From Neobacillus cucumis (GTDB lineage Bacteria > Bacillota > Bacilli > Bacillales > Cytobacillaceae), in NCBI RefSeq assembly GCF_002860255.1, contig NZ_PGVE01000042.1:1-64000 (forward strand): DNA of 64,000 bases, in the 5' to 3' direction. Shown here piece by piece: positions 19,442-26,882 of the stretch. Position 1 is the first letter of the stretch, and the number at the start of each line of letters is the position of its first letter. The notes below the pieces were generated by a model. The model saw only the letters and a program-made list of their open reading frames with translations. It ran no database searches and had not been told where the DNA came from. The position numbers and the translations under genes are program-made.

Positions 19442-20095
19442 ATGAATATAAATAAGTATGTAAATTTAATTGAAACCGAATTACTCTCGAATATTAATTT
19501 ATCTGTTATAAGTCCATTTGATCCAATTGTAGTAGAGAATCGCTCCCATTTATGGAAAACGATTGGATGTGGTAATTATGCAGGGGTTTTCTTACATGAG
19601 TCTTTCCCGGAAGTGGTTGTAAAAGTATATGGACGTAATCATGAGGAGCTTATAAAGGAAATAGAAGTTTATAAAAAACTTGGGGTCCATGAATCCTTTT
19701 CAAGGCTTTATGGTTATGGAGAAAATTATTTGATCTTAAAAAAGCTGGAAGGCATTACGTTATTTAACGCAGTGATAAAAGGTGTTCAGATTCCTAAGCT
19801 TGTCATTGAGGATATCGATAGGGGCCTGGAATATGCTCGTTCCGTTGGTTTAAATCCCTTTGATGTCCACGGGAAGAACGTTGTCATGTATGAAGGAAGA
19901 GGGTATATCGTGGATATATCCGATTTTTATAAACAAGGTTATTGCCGGAAGTGGGATGATTTGAAAAAAGCGTATCACAAAATTTATCGTCCATTCCTCT
20001 ATAAATATCATCCCCCGATTCCTTTTACAGTTGTGGATAGCATTCGAAAAGGTTATCGTACTTACCGGAGAGTGAAAAGAATATTGGAAAAATAA
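19442..20095 (+). CDS. YrzF-like small protein kinase fold
   Basis: A 217-residue protein that looks like a minimal eukaryotic/RIO-type kinase. It has a glycine-rich loop GCGNYAGVF (43-51), an invariant-type lysine in VVVKVYG (Lys62), a catalytic-loop equivalent NPFDVHGKNVV with Asp and Asn, and a metal-loop VDISDF in place of DFG. B. subtilis YrzF is the nearest remembered relative. The basic C terminus (KGYRTYRRVKRILEK) may bind membrane or nucleic acid. ATG 19442 follows AAGGTG. The substrate is unknown. Confidence 0.65.
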   Translation: MNINKYVNLIETELLSNINLSVISPFDPIVVENRSHLWKTIGCGNYAGVFLHESFPEVVVKVYGRNHEELIKEIEVYKKLGVHESFSRLYGYGENYLILKKLEGITLFNAVIKGVQIPKLVIEDIDRGLEYARSVGLNPFDVHGKNVVMYEGRGYIVDISDFYKQGYCRKWDDLKKAYHKIYRPFLYKYHPPIPFTVVDSIRKGYRTYRRVKRILEK

Positions 20096-20161
20096 AACTT
20101 ATGAGTTGAATTTTCTGATAATATAGAATGGAACCTACATTTATCGGAAGGAGGGCTATTG

Positions 20162-20905
20162 GTGCATTACCCTTTCTATATTTTTGGCATCCACCCGCAT
20201 CTGCTATTTGAATCGTTAGCCTACTTTATTGGGTTCAGAGTGTACCTTTATACAAGGAGTAAAGAAAGAATTCCTTTAGAGAAAGCCATATGGGTGGTTG
20301 TGGGGGCCTCATTAGGGGCTGCCATAGGTTCGAAGGTTCTTTATTGGTTTGAAGATCCCGTGAAAACAGTTGAAAATTGGAAAAATCTAATTTACCTTGC
20401 GGAAGGAAAGACCATTGTGGGTGGATTATTAGGTGGGTTGATCGGCGTTGAAATGGCCAAGAAGATAATCGGCTGGACACGTTCAACTGGTGATGACTTT
20501 GTCCTGCCCTTAGCAATGGGGATGATGATTGGGAGAATTGGCTGCTTTTTAACAGGTTTAGATGATCATACATATGGCATCCCCACCACCTGGATAACAG
20601 GAATCGATTTTGGAGATGGCGTGAAGCGGCATCCAACTCAAGTTTACGAAATCTGCTTCTTATTATTACTTGTATTCATTCTATTTTTTTTAAAAAGAAA
20701 GCAGCTGGGATGGGAAGGATTATTGTTTCAATTATTTATGCTCGGTTATTTGATTTTCCGTTTTTTCATTGATTTTATTAAACCAACCCCGCATCCGTAT
20801 TGGATCCTTAATAATATCCAACTTGCCAGTTTACTAGGGATCCTCTATTACATATGGCTTGTCTCAAAAAAACAATCGGAAAAAAGGAGAGAAATCCATG
20901 CCTAA
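20162..20905 (+). CDS. Lgt-like (prolipoprotein diacylglyceryl transferase family) membrane protein
   Basis: A 247-residue polytopic membrane protein of about seven helices with an Lgt-type core: GKTIVGGLLGGLIG, GRIGCFLTG, RHPTQVYE and RFFIDFIK. It departs from true Lgt. The HGG motif carrying the catalytic histidine reads VGG, and GRIGNF reads GRIGCF followed by GLDDH. Housekeeping Lgt is therefore unlikely; a related lipid-handling reaction is plausible. GTG 20162 is 7 bases after AAGGAGGG (TTG 20159 is also in frame). Its last 8 bases overlap the radical SAM gene, so the two are coupled. Confidence 0.75.
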   Translation: MHYPFYIFGIHPHLLFESLAYFIGFRVYLYTRSKERIPLEKAIWVVVGASLGAAIGSKVLYWFEDPVKTVENWKNLIYLAEGKTIVGGLLGGLIGVEMAKKIIGWTRSTGDDFVLPLAMGMMIGRIGCFLTGLDDHTYGIPTTWITGIDFGDGVKRHPTQVYEICFLLLLVFILFFLKRKQLGWEGLLFQLFMLGYLIFRFFIDFIKPTPHPYWILNNIQLASLLGILYYIWLVSKKQSEKRREIHA

Positions 20906-22319
20906 CCGTCCATATCTTTTTTATGAACTAACGAACAGCATTTGTTCTACCTGTTTAAGAAAAGTAGAAGCCAAAGTCATCATTGAAAATGAAAAAGTTT
21001 ATTTAGTGAAACATTGTATGCATCATGGAAGGGAGAAGGTATTGATTTCTACGGATGTTGCTTATTATAAATGGTGCCGCGAATTTATTAAGCCATCTGA
21101 AATGCCTTATCGATGGAATACCCCGATAAAATATGGATGCCCCTACGATTGCGGACTGTGTCCAGACCATGAACAACATAGCTGTTTAACATTATTAGAA
21201 GTAACGGAACGTTGTAATTTGAAATGTCCAATCTGTTATGCAGAATCCTCACCTCAAAAGGGGACTTTCCGAAGTTTAGAACAAATTGAATTTATGCTGG
21301 ATAATATTATTAAAAATGAACGGCACGCGGATATTGTTCAAATCAGCGGCGGGGAGCCCACCATTCATCCTCAGTTTTTTGATATTCTTGACCTGGCAAA
21401 ATCAAGGCCTATCCGGCATATAATGGTCAATACCAATGGTCTTCGAATTGCGACAGATAAGGAGTTTGTGAAACGTCTTACAAACTATTCCCCAGGATTT
21501 GAAATCTATCTTCAATTTGATAGTTTCGAAAAAGAAGCACTAGAAGAATTAAGAGGCGTCGACCTCAGAGACATAAGAAAACAGGCTATTGAAAACCTAA
21601 ATGAATATAACATTTCGACTACGTTGGTTGCCACCCTTAAGAAGGGATTGAACGATCACGAGGTTGGAAAAATCATTCAATATGGTTTGAAACAGAAATG
21701 TGTAAGAGGGGTGACTTTCCAGCCAATCCAGGCGGCTGGCAGATTGGACGAATACGACCCATCGACGAACCGTCTCACCTTAAGTGAAGTGCGGCAAATG
21801 ATTATCGACCAATCAAATGTATTCGGCTCAAAAGATATCATTCCTGTCCCTTGTCATCCTGATTGCTTGGCGATGGGCTACGCATTAAAACAAAACAATA
21901 CAGTTACTCCTTTAACCGGCTTAATTGACCCGAACATCCTGCTAGAGGGCGAACGAAATACGATTGTATTTGAACAGGACGATCATATTAAAGATATGAT
22001 TTTTAAATTGTTTTCTCTTAACCATTCACCGGATTCTTCAGCATTATCATTGCAGGATCTTTTATGCTGCCTCCCAAAGGTGTCAATGCCAGGGCAAATT
22101 GGCTATGATAATGTTTTTCGGGTTATTATTATGCAATTTTTAGATGCTTACAACTTTGATGTCCGTTCCGTCAAGAAATCCTGTGTTCATATCGCACACC
22201 CAGATGGGAGAATTATTCCTTTTGATACCTATAATTTATTTTATCGAGATGATAAAGAGGAAGAATTAAAGAAAATTCAAGCGGAACTAGAAGGAAAAAC
22301 CTTCGTTGGAACAGAATGA
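20898..22319 (+). CDS. Cysteine-rich radical SAM protein resembling Tes/MJ0619-type lipid radical SAM enzymes
   Basis: A 473-residue protein with three cysteine groups. An N-terminal zinc/rubredoxin-like part has C16xxC19 and C40 in VKHCMHHG. CPYDCGLCPDHEQHSC (C81, C85, C88, C96) comes directly before the radical SAM motif CNLKCPIC (C106, C110, C113). The SAM-site GGE is QISGGEPTIHP. The C terminus has CVHIAHPDGRIIPFDTYN. This layout is the one I remember for archaeal tetraether synthase and its bacterial relatives, which join lipid alkyl chains; assignment to that family is from memory. ATG 20898 follows AAAAAGGAG and overlaps the Lgt-like gene by 8 bases. Confidence 0.75.
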   Translation: MPNRPYLFYELTNSICSTCLRKVEAKVIIENEKVYLVKHCMHHGREKVLISTDVAYYKWCREFIKPSEMPYRWNTPIKYGCPYDCGLCPDHEQHSCLTLLEVTERCNLKCPICYAESSPQKGTFRSLEQIEFMLDNIIKNERHADIVQISGGEPTIHPQFFDILDLAKSRPIRHIMVNTNGLRIATDKEFVKRLTNYSPGFEIYLQFDSFEKEALEELRGVDLRDIRKQAIENLNEYNISTTLVATLKKGLNDHEVGKIIQYGLKQKCVRGVTFQPIQAAGRLDEYDPSTNRLTLSEVRQMIIDQSNVFGSKDIIPVPCHPDCLAMGYALKQNNTVTPLTGLIDPNILLEGERNTIVFEQDDHIKDMIFKLFSLNHSPDSSALSLQDLLCCLPKVSMPGQIGYDNVFRVIIMQFLDAYNFDVRSVKKSCVHIAHPDGRIIPFDTYNLFYRDDKEEELKKIQAELEGKTFVGTE

Positions 22320-22334
22320 GAGGAGGTACTCTAG

Positions 22335-22622
22335 TTGAATTCAAATCAAGGAGATAAACCAAAAGGCAGCTTAAAGGAACTATGGGTAGGTATTGGGATT
22401 ACCGTTGGAATTTATTTGCTTGGACTATTGATTTTATTGGTATTCTCCGGTTTATTTTTTCCTTATGTCATACTGGCGGTAATCGCTTTGATTTTCATAC
22501 CAATCGTCTGTTTCACAAAGGGCAAGACTCGTATGGGGCAAGGGGCATTAATTGGCTTAGCATTAAATATATTGTTATTTTCAGCCTGCTTTGGAGTCAT
22601 GATTAGTAATCTAGGTGGATGA
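22335..22622 (+). CDS. Small membrane protein of the radical SAM operon
   Basis: A 95-residue protein of three predicted helices (VGIGITVGIYLLG, FPYVILAVIALIFIPIV, GALIGLALNILLFSACFG) after a short charged N terminus. TTG 22335 follows AGGAGG. It is 15 bases after the radical SAM gene and 14 before the flavin reductase, so it lies within one operon. I do not recognise the family. It could be a membrane subunit or docking partner. Confidence 0.65.
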   Translation: MNSNQGDKPKGSLKELWVGIGITVGIYLLGLLILLVFSGLFFPYVILAVIALIFIPIVCFTKGKTRMGQGALIGLALNILLFSACFGVMISNLGG

Positions 22623-22636
22623 GGGGGAAAAGTAGG

Positions 22637-23101
22637 ATGGATGATCGTCAATTTCGCAATGCGATGGGGAAATTCGCTACAGGGGTAACTGTTGTAGCCA
22701 CAGAAGTGGAGGGAAACGTACATGGCATGACGGCTAATGCCTTTATGTCAGTATCACTCAGCCCAAAGCTAGTCGTAGTATCGATTTCCGAAAGAGCTCA
22801 GATGCTTGAAAAATTAAACCAGAGTGGGAAATTTTCAGTTAATATCCTAAGCAGTTCTCAGCAGGATCTATCGATGATTTTTGCAGGACAGCAGAAAAAT
22901 CATCAAGAGGTAAAGTTTGAACGGCTAGGAGAGGTTCCCGTATTAGCCGGTGCAGTCGCACAAATTGCTTGTGAAGTTTCTGCTGCACATATCGAGGGAG
23001 ATCACACCTTGTTTATCGGTAAAGTAACAAACATCCATACCGAAGATTTTGAGCCGCTTATTTATTTTAGTGGAAAATACCGATCGTTGGCACAAGAATA
23101 G
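22637..23101 (+). CDS. Flavin reductase-like (split-barrel FMN-binding) protein
   Basis: A 154-residue member of the HpaC/flavin-reductase family: FRNAMGKFATGVTVVAT at the N terminus, HGMTANAFMSVSLSP for flavin contact, and the GDHTLFIGKV block. Such proteins reduce FMN or FAD with NAD(P)H for a partner oxygenase or supply electrons. No oxygenase is nearby; the operon partner is a radical SAM enzyme, which needs a reductant. ATG 22637 follows GAGGGGG. A terminator closes the operon. Confidence 0.82.
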   Translation: MDDRQFRNAMGKFATGVTVVATEVEGNVHGMTANAFMSVSLSPKLVVVSISERAQMLEKLNQSGKFSVNILSSSQQDLSMIFAGQQKNHQEVKFERLGEVPVLAGAVAQIACEVSAAHIEGDHTLFIGKVTNIHTEDFEPLIYFSGKYRSLAQE

Positions 23102-23118
23102 GTAAACCTTAGCCTGTA

Positions 23119-23155
23119 AACGGAGCCCCTTTATCAGTTGGGTTCCGTTTTTATT
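23119..23155 (+). terminator. Terminator of the Lgt-like/radical SAM operon
   Basis: AACGGAGCCC / GGGTTCCGTT followed by TTTATTT. Confidence 0.75.
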
Positions 23156-23221
23156 TAAAACAATATTTGTGTATGATTCTGAAAATTTTGATAGTATATA
23201 ATCATGAAAGGTGTGATGGAA

Positions 23222-24022
23222 TTGGTTGTTCAACTAGAAAATGTCTCATTAATTCGTGACGGGAAATGGATTTTACAAGATATTAATTGGCAGATTGAAA
23301 AAGGAGAACACTGGGTGTTATTTGGATTAAATGGTTCAGGAAAAACGGCCATCTTAAATTTGCTTAATGCTTATTACTTTCCTACAAAAGGTAAAATTAC
23401 CGTATTAGAATTAGAGTTTGGGAAAACGTATCTGGCAGAAAAACTCCGGAAGCAGATTGGATTTGTGTCATCGTCACTTCAAGAAAAATTTCATCCGGAC
23501 GATAATGCATTTGAAGTGGTCTTAAGCGGTGAATATGCTTCTATTGGCCTTTATGAAACACCGACTGATGAAGTTAGAAAAAAGGCAATCCGGCTCCTTG
23601 AAGAGTTAGGCTGTATCGATTATGCCAATCGCAACTATAACACCCTATCACAGGGAGAAAAACAACGTGTCCTAATTGCTAGAGCACTGATGGCCAATCC
23701 GTCCTTACTGATTCTTGATGAACCGACGAATGGGTTAGATTTCATCGCCCGTGAACAATTGTTAGAATCTGTAGAGAGAATAACCCAAAATCTTAAGGCA
23801 CCGACGATTATTTATGTGACCCACCATGTGGAAGAAATTCTTCCTGTATTTAGTAAAACCTTGCTTTTGAAAAAAGGACAAGTTTTTGCAGCAGGAGAGA
23901 CCAAATCTATGATTGACAGCGAGAAGCTGACTCAATACTTTAATGTTCCAGTTAAGGTACAATGGGAAAATGAACGCCCGCTGTTATCCAAACTGTCTGT
24001 AAAGGATACAGTCAATTCCTAA
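23222..24022 (+). CDS. ABC-type ATP-binding protein (YlmA/ModF-like)
   Basis: About 266 residues of one ABC ATPase domain: Walker A GLNGSGKT, signature LSQGEKQ, Walker B LLILDEPT with catalytic Glu, and switch His in YVTHHVEE. No permease gene is adjacent, which fits the stand-alone YlmA type. TTG 23222 is 8 bases after AAAGGTG. In-frame ATGs at 23204 and 23216 lie before or within that site. A TATAAT just before the gene may be its -10. The transported substrate, if any, is unknown. Confidence 0.82.
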   Translation: MVVQLENVSLIRDGKWILQDINWQIEKGEHWVLFGLNGSGKTAILNLLNAYYFPTKGKITVLELEFGKTYLAEKLRKQIGFVSSSLQEKFHPDDNAFEVVLSGEYASIGLYETPTDEVRKKAIRLLEELGCIDYANRNYNTLSQGEKQRVLIARALMANPSLLILDEPTNGLDFIAREQLLESVERITQNLKAPTIIYVTHHVEEILPVFSKTLLLKKGQVFAAGETKSMIDSEKLTQYFNVPVKVQWENERPLLSKLSVKDTVNS

Positions 24023-24037
24023 CTTAATAAAGTAACT

Positions 24038-24068
24038 AAGGCACATGAATGTCATGTGCCTATTTTTC
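24038..24068 (+). terminator. Terminator after the ABC ATPase
   Basis: AGGCACATGA / TCATGTGCCT with ATTTTT. Confidence 0.85.
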
Positions 24069-24190
24069 TTATCAAAAGTTTTAACATGAAATTTAAAATA
24101 ATAGGATGGAAAAAATAGTTATTAACAAATTAAATATTTTAATAGGTATAATTAAGATGGATGATTGAAAAAGGAGAGAGAGTTAAAATC

Positions 24191-25171
24191 GTGAAAAATA
24201 TTAGAGTTATTCTTATTGTAGTCACCATCTTATTTGTATTGGCCAGCTGCACAAGTGCAACGCCTAACCCAAAAACAGAGGAAATTAATAAGCAAAAGCA
24301 AGAGGAACAAGTTAATAAAGCAAGTGAAAAAGCCGATGCGGAAGAGGAAGCCACGGCAGAGAACGCTAAACAAGCAGCAGAAAAGGAGAAAGAGGAACAA
24401 GAAAAACAACAAGCTGCCAAACAATCACAAGAAGAATTAGCTAATAAACTCGGCTTAGAATTGATTACTGTTGGCAGAGTGGTGGATGGAGATACCTTTG
24501 TGACCTCAGATGGCAGAAAGGTCCGTTTAGTTGGTGTCAATACACCTGAATCAACGACAAGACATGAGCAATATGGTAAAGAAGCAAGTAACTACACAAA
24601 TTCAAAGTTGAATGGTAAACAAGTATGGCTTCAGAAGGATGTATCTGAAACGGATCGATATGGTCGCCTGCTAAGAATCGTGTGGCTTAGTGTGCCAAAA
24701 GATGATATGGATGAAAAGGATATTCGTACAAAAATGTTTAATGCAGATTTAGTATTAAGCGGGTACGCGGAGCCGTCAACCTATCCACCGGATGTCAAAT
24801 ACAGCGATTATTTTGTCAAGTTTGCCAGAGAGGCTAGGGAGGCAAATAAAGGTCTTTGGGCATTCGGAAACCAAGGGACAACAAAGGGGGATCTAGACTC
24901 AAGCTCAAGCAGTAAGGCTGCAGGTACTTCTTCAGGCGGTAACACGTCTAGTGGCACAGCATCGGGCAGTGGCTCAACATCTGGAAGTGGCTCAACATCT
25001 GGAAGTGGCTCAACATCTGGAAGTGGCACAACAACCAATTCTGAAACTGAGTCCTTCAAAAATTGCACAGAGATGCGTAAAGTCTATCCAAATGGGGTGC
25101 CATCCACCCATCCTGCCTATGAATCAAGACATGACCGCGATAGAGATAATTGGGCATGTGAGCGATCATAG
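24191..25171 (+). CDS. Thermonuclease-family lipoprotein with C-terminal excalibur domain
   Basis: About 326 residues. The signal peptide ends in the lipobox LASC, so it is anchored outside the membrane. A Lys/Glu/Gln-rich stretch follows. The staphylococcal-nuclease domain (VGRVVDGDTFVT ... RLVGVNTPES ... DRYGRLLR) keeps the catalytic Arg, Glu and Arg. A Ser/Gly/Thr linker with repeats leads to an excalibur calcium-binding domain (SFKNCTEMRKVYPNGV ... DRDRDNWACE). It likely degrades extracellular DNA or RNA with Ca2+. GTG 24191 fits the signal peptide; the ATG at 24161 is upstream of the ribosome site. A free-standing excalibur protein is at 51.9 kb. Confidence 0.88.
   Translation: MKNIRVILIVVTILFVLASCTSATPNPKTEEINKQKQEEQVNKASEKADAEEEATAENAKQAAEKEKEEQEKQQAAKQSQEELANKLGLELITVGRVVDGDTFVTSDGRKVRLVGVNTPESTTRHEQYGKEASNYTNSKLNGKQVWLQKDVSETDRYGRLLRIVWLSVPKDDMDEKDIRTKMFNADLVLSGYAEPSTYPPDVKYSDYFVKFAREAREANKGLWAFGNQGTTKGDLDSSSSSKAAGTSSGGNTSSGTASGSGSTSGSGSTSGSGSTSGSGTTTNSETESFKNCTEMRKVYPNGVPSTHPAYESRHDRDRDNWACERS
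24968..25026 (+). repeat. 18-bp tandem repeat inside the nuclease linker
   Basis: Three near-identical copies of AGTGGCTCAACATCTGGA encode Gly-Ser-Thr units of the flexible linker. The unit length is a multiple of three, so copy-number change would preserve frame. Confidence 0.85.
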
Positions 25172-25179
25172 GATATAGA

Positions 25180-25218
25180 AAAAGGACCTCAAATCAAAAA
25201 TGGTTTGAGGTTCCTTTT
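25180..25218. terminator. Bidirectional terminator
   Basis: AAAAGGACCTCAAA / TTTGAGGTTCCTTTT stands between the convergent nuclease and serine-hydrolase genes. Confidence 0.8.
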
Positions 25219-25235
25219 GTGAATTATTTCCAGCA

Positions 25236-26669
25236 CTAGTGTTTAAACGTTACCGTAATGCTAGACAAGGTGTTGACATGACCGTTTTTACCTGTTTCTC
25301 TAATGGTAATCGTATGTTTTCCATTACTATAGTTAGTGGTGTCGAGGGGAAAATGAAACCCCGCTTTCCCATTGTTGTACTGAGGAAATGCTTTTAAGAC
25401 ATCCGCTCTCGCATCCCCATAGACCGCCTGACCAGACACTGCGCCATCAATCAATACATCAATTTTGGATACACCGTTCACATCCAAACACCATCCCGAC
25501 ACATTTTTAGTACCCATAAGGGTGGTACCTGATTTCGGATTATCCACATACCCCTTGACATTGTCGATGGTTATGTTTTTTCCAGACAGGGTAGTGACAT
25601 GTCCATTCTTTCCAGTTTCTCGAATCGTGATCGTATGTTTTCCCTCACTATATTTGGTTGTATTAAGTGGGAAATGAAAGCCAGCTTTTCCATTGTTGTA
25701 CTGAGGATAAGCTTTTTGAACATCTGCTCTCGCATCTCCAAGGACGGCTTGACCAGCCACTGTGCCATCTACCAAAACATCGATTTTCGCAACTCCACTT
25801 TTATCTAAGAACCAGCCTTTAACAACACTTTGTCCCTGAATAGTAGCGGAATTCCCAGGTGCATCTACATACCCAATCGTCGGAAATGTACTTGGGACTT
25901 CCTTCCAAACTAAGCTTGATATTTTATTGATCGTGTCAATACCGTAGGCTAGAGATTTATTATTTGTTGTTAACACAGCGATAACATAACTTTTTCCTTG
26001 TCCAGAGATGTAACCAACACTATTGACAAATAGTTTACTAGGAGGGTTAGATGTAACCCAGCCATTTTTTAAGGCAACGCTAACTCCTGAGGGAATTCCG
26101 TAACCTGTACCCCAGCGTTGATCCGTCTCTACGTGTCGCATTAGATTTAGACCATACGCTCTCTGTCCATTCGTTAATAATGTATTTTGGTAGGCAAAAT
26201 ACTTCGCCAAGGTCAGTTGATCCCCAACCGTTGTTGTGGTATGCCCCCACCAGCCTCCTGTACCAGCAATCGTATGATTCATACCCACTTTTTGAAAAAA
26301 CGTTTGTACTTTTTTATCACTTCCCAGCTGCCGCCAAATCGTACTGGCGGCACTATTATTGCTGTTTTCAATCATTCTTGTTAGCAATGTATTTTCATAC
26401 GAAGTTATTGGTATCTTTTGATAGAGGACATCTGCTAACATCGACATTTTAACAACACTTTGAGTATAGTAGGTTTTAGAAGGATTGTATGTATAGGTTT
26501 TACCTGTATTCCCATCGTAAACACCAACGGAAACCGTGTTACCTCTAGAAGATATATATTTGGTTACCTCAGGACCCAAAATGGTGTCGGCAGATGCGTG
26601 TATAGCTGTTTTTCCGTATGACAGCAATAATATCCCTGATAAAGCCAGCACTGCTACTTTTTTGAACAA
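25236..26669 (-). CDS. Secreted serine hydrolase (class A beta-lactamase-like fold) with two C-terminal repeats
   Basis: A 477-residue secreted protein. The signal peptide spans residues 1-26. The beta-lactamase-like domain has SVVK (71-74, SxxK) and SNN (103-105, SxN), and LKNGW stands where KTG is usual. It is therefore probably a beta-lactamase2-type wall or peptide hydrolase, not necessarily resistance. Two ~105-residue repeats follow (GYVD...GWFLD and GYVD...GWCLD), each with GDARADV and YNNGKAGFHFPL, probably Ig-like wall or sugar-binding modules. The start is TTG 26669, with AAAGGATGG upstream. Confidence 0.8.
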   Translation of the reverse strand: MFKKVAVLALSGILLLSYGKTAIHASADTILGPEVTKYISSRGNTVSVGVYDGNTGKTYTYNPSKTYYTQSVVKMSMLADVLYQKIPITSYENTLLTRMIENSNNSAASTIWRQLGSDKKVQTFFQKVGMNHTIAGTGGWWGHTTTTVGDQLTLAKYFAYQNTLLTNGQRAYGLNLMRHVETDQRWGTGYGIPSGVSVALKNGWVTSNPPSKLFVNSVGYISGQGKSYVIAVLTTNNKSLAYGIDTINKISSLVWKEVPSTFPTIGYVDAPGNSATIQGQSVVKGWFLDKSGVAKIDVLVDGTVAGQAVLGDARADVQKAYPQYNNGKAGFHFPLNTTKYSEGKHTITIRETGKNGHVTTLSGKNITIDNVKGYVDNPKSGTTLMGTKNVSGWCLDVNGVSKIDVLIDGAVSGQAVYGDARADVLKAFPQYNNGKAGFHFPLDTTNYSNGKHTITIRETGKNGHVNTLSSITVTFKH

Positions 26670-26822
26670 ATTCTTTTTCCATCCTTTCTAGTAAAATATT
26701 ACTATATTATCATACTGCTGTTTTATTAAAAAAAATATAGTAAACTGCATTCTATCTTATAAATTTTTTGAATTGGTTGATAAATTGAAGATTGTATACT
26801 TAATTCAAATAAATACACAAAA

Positions 26823-26853
26823 AAATAAAAACCAGCTTTGACTGGTTTTTATT
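26823..26853. terminator. Terminator of the polyol operon
   Basis: AAAAACCAG / CTGGTTTTT with flanking A and T runs. It lies downstream of the minus-strand transporter gene. Confidence 0.8.
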
Positions 26854-26882
26854 TCTCTTGAATATTAATCAAATACGCTTTA

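Noticed and set aside
24161..24540. Alternative-frame lysine-rich and cysteine-rich open frames over the nuclease gene
   Set aside because: They arise from the A-rich charged linker. The frame with lipobox, nuclease and excalibur domains is clearly the coding one.
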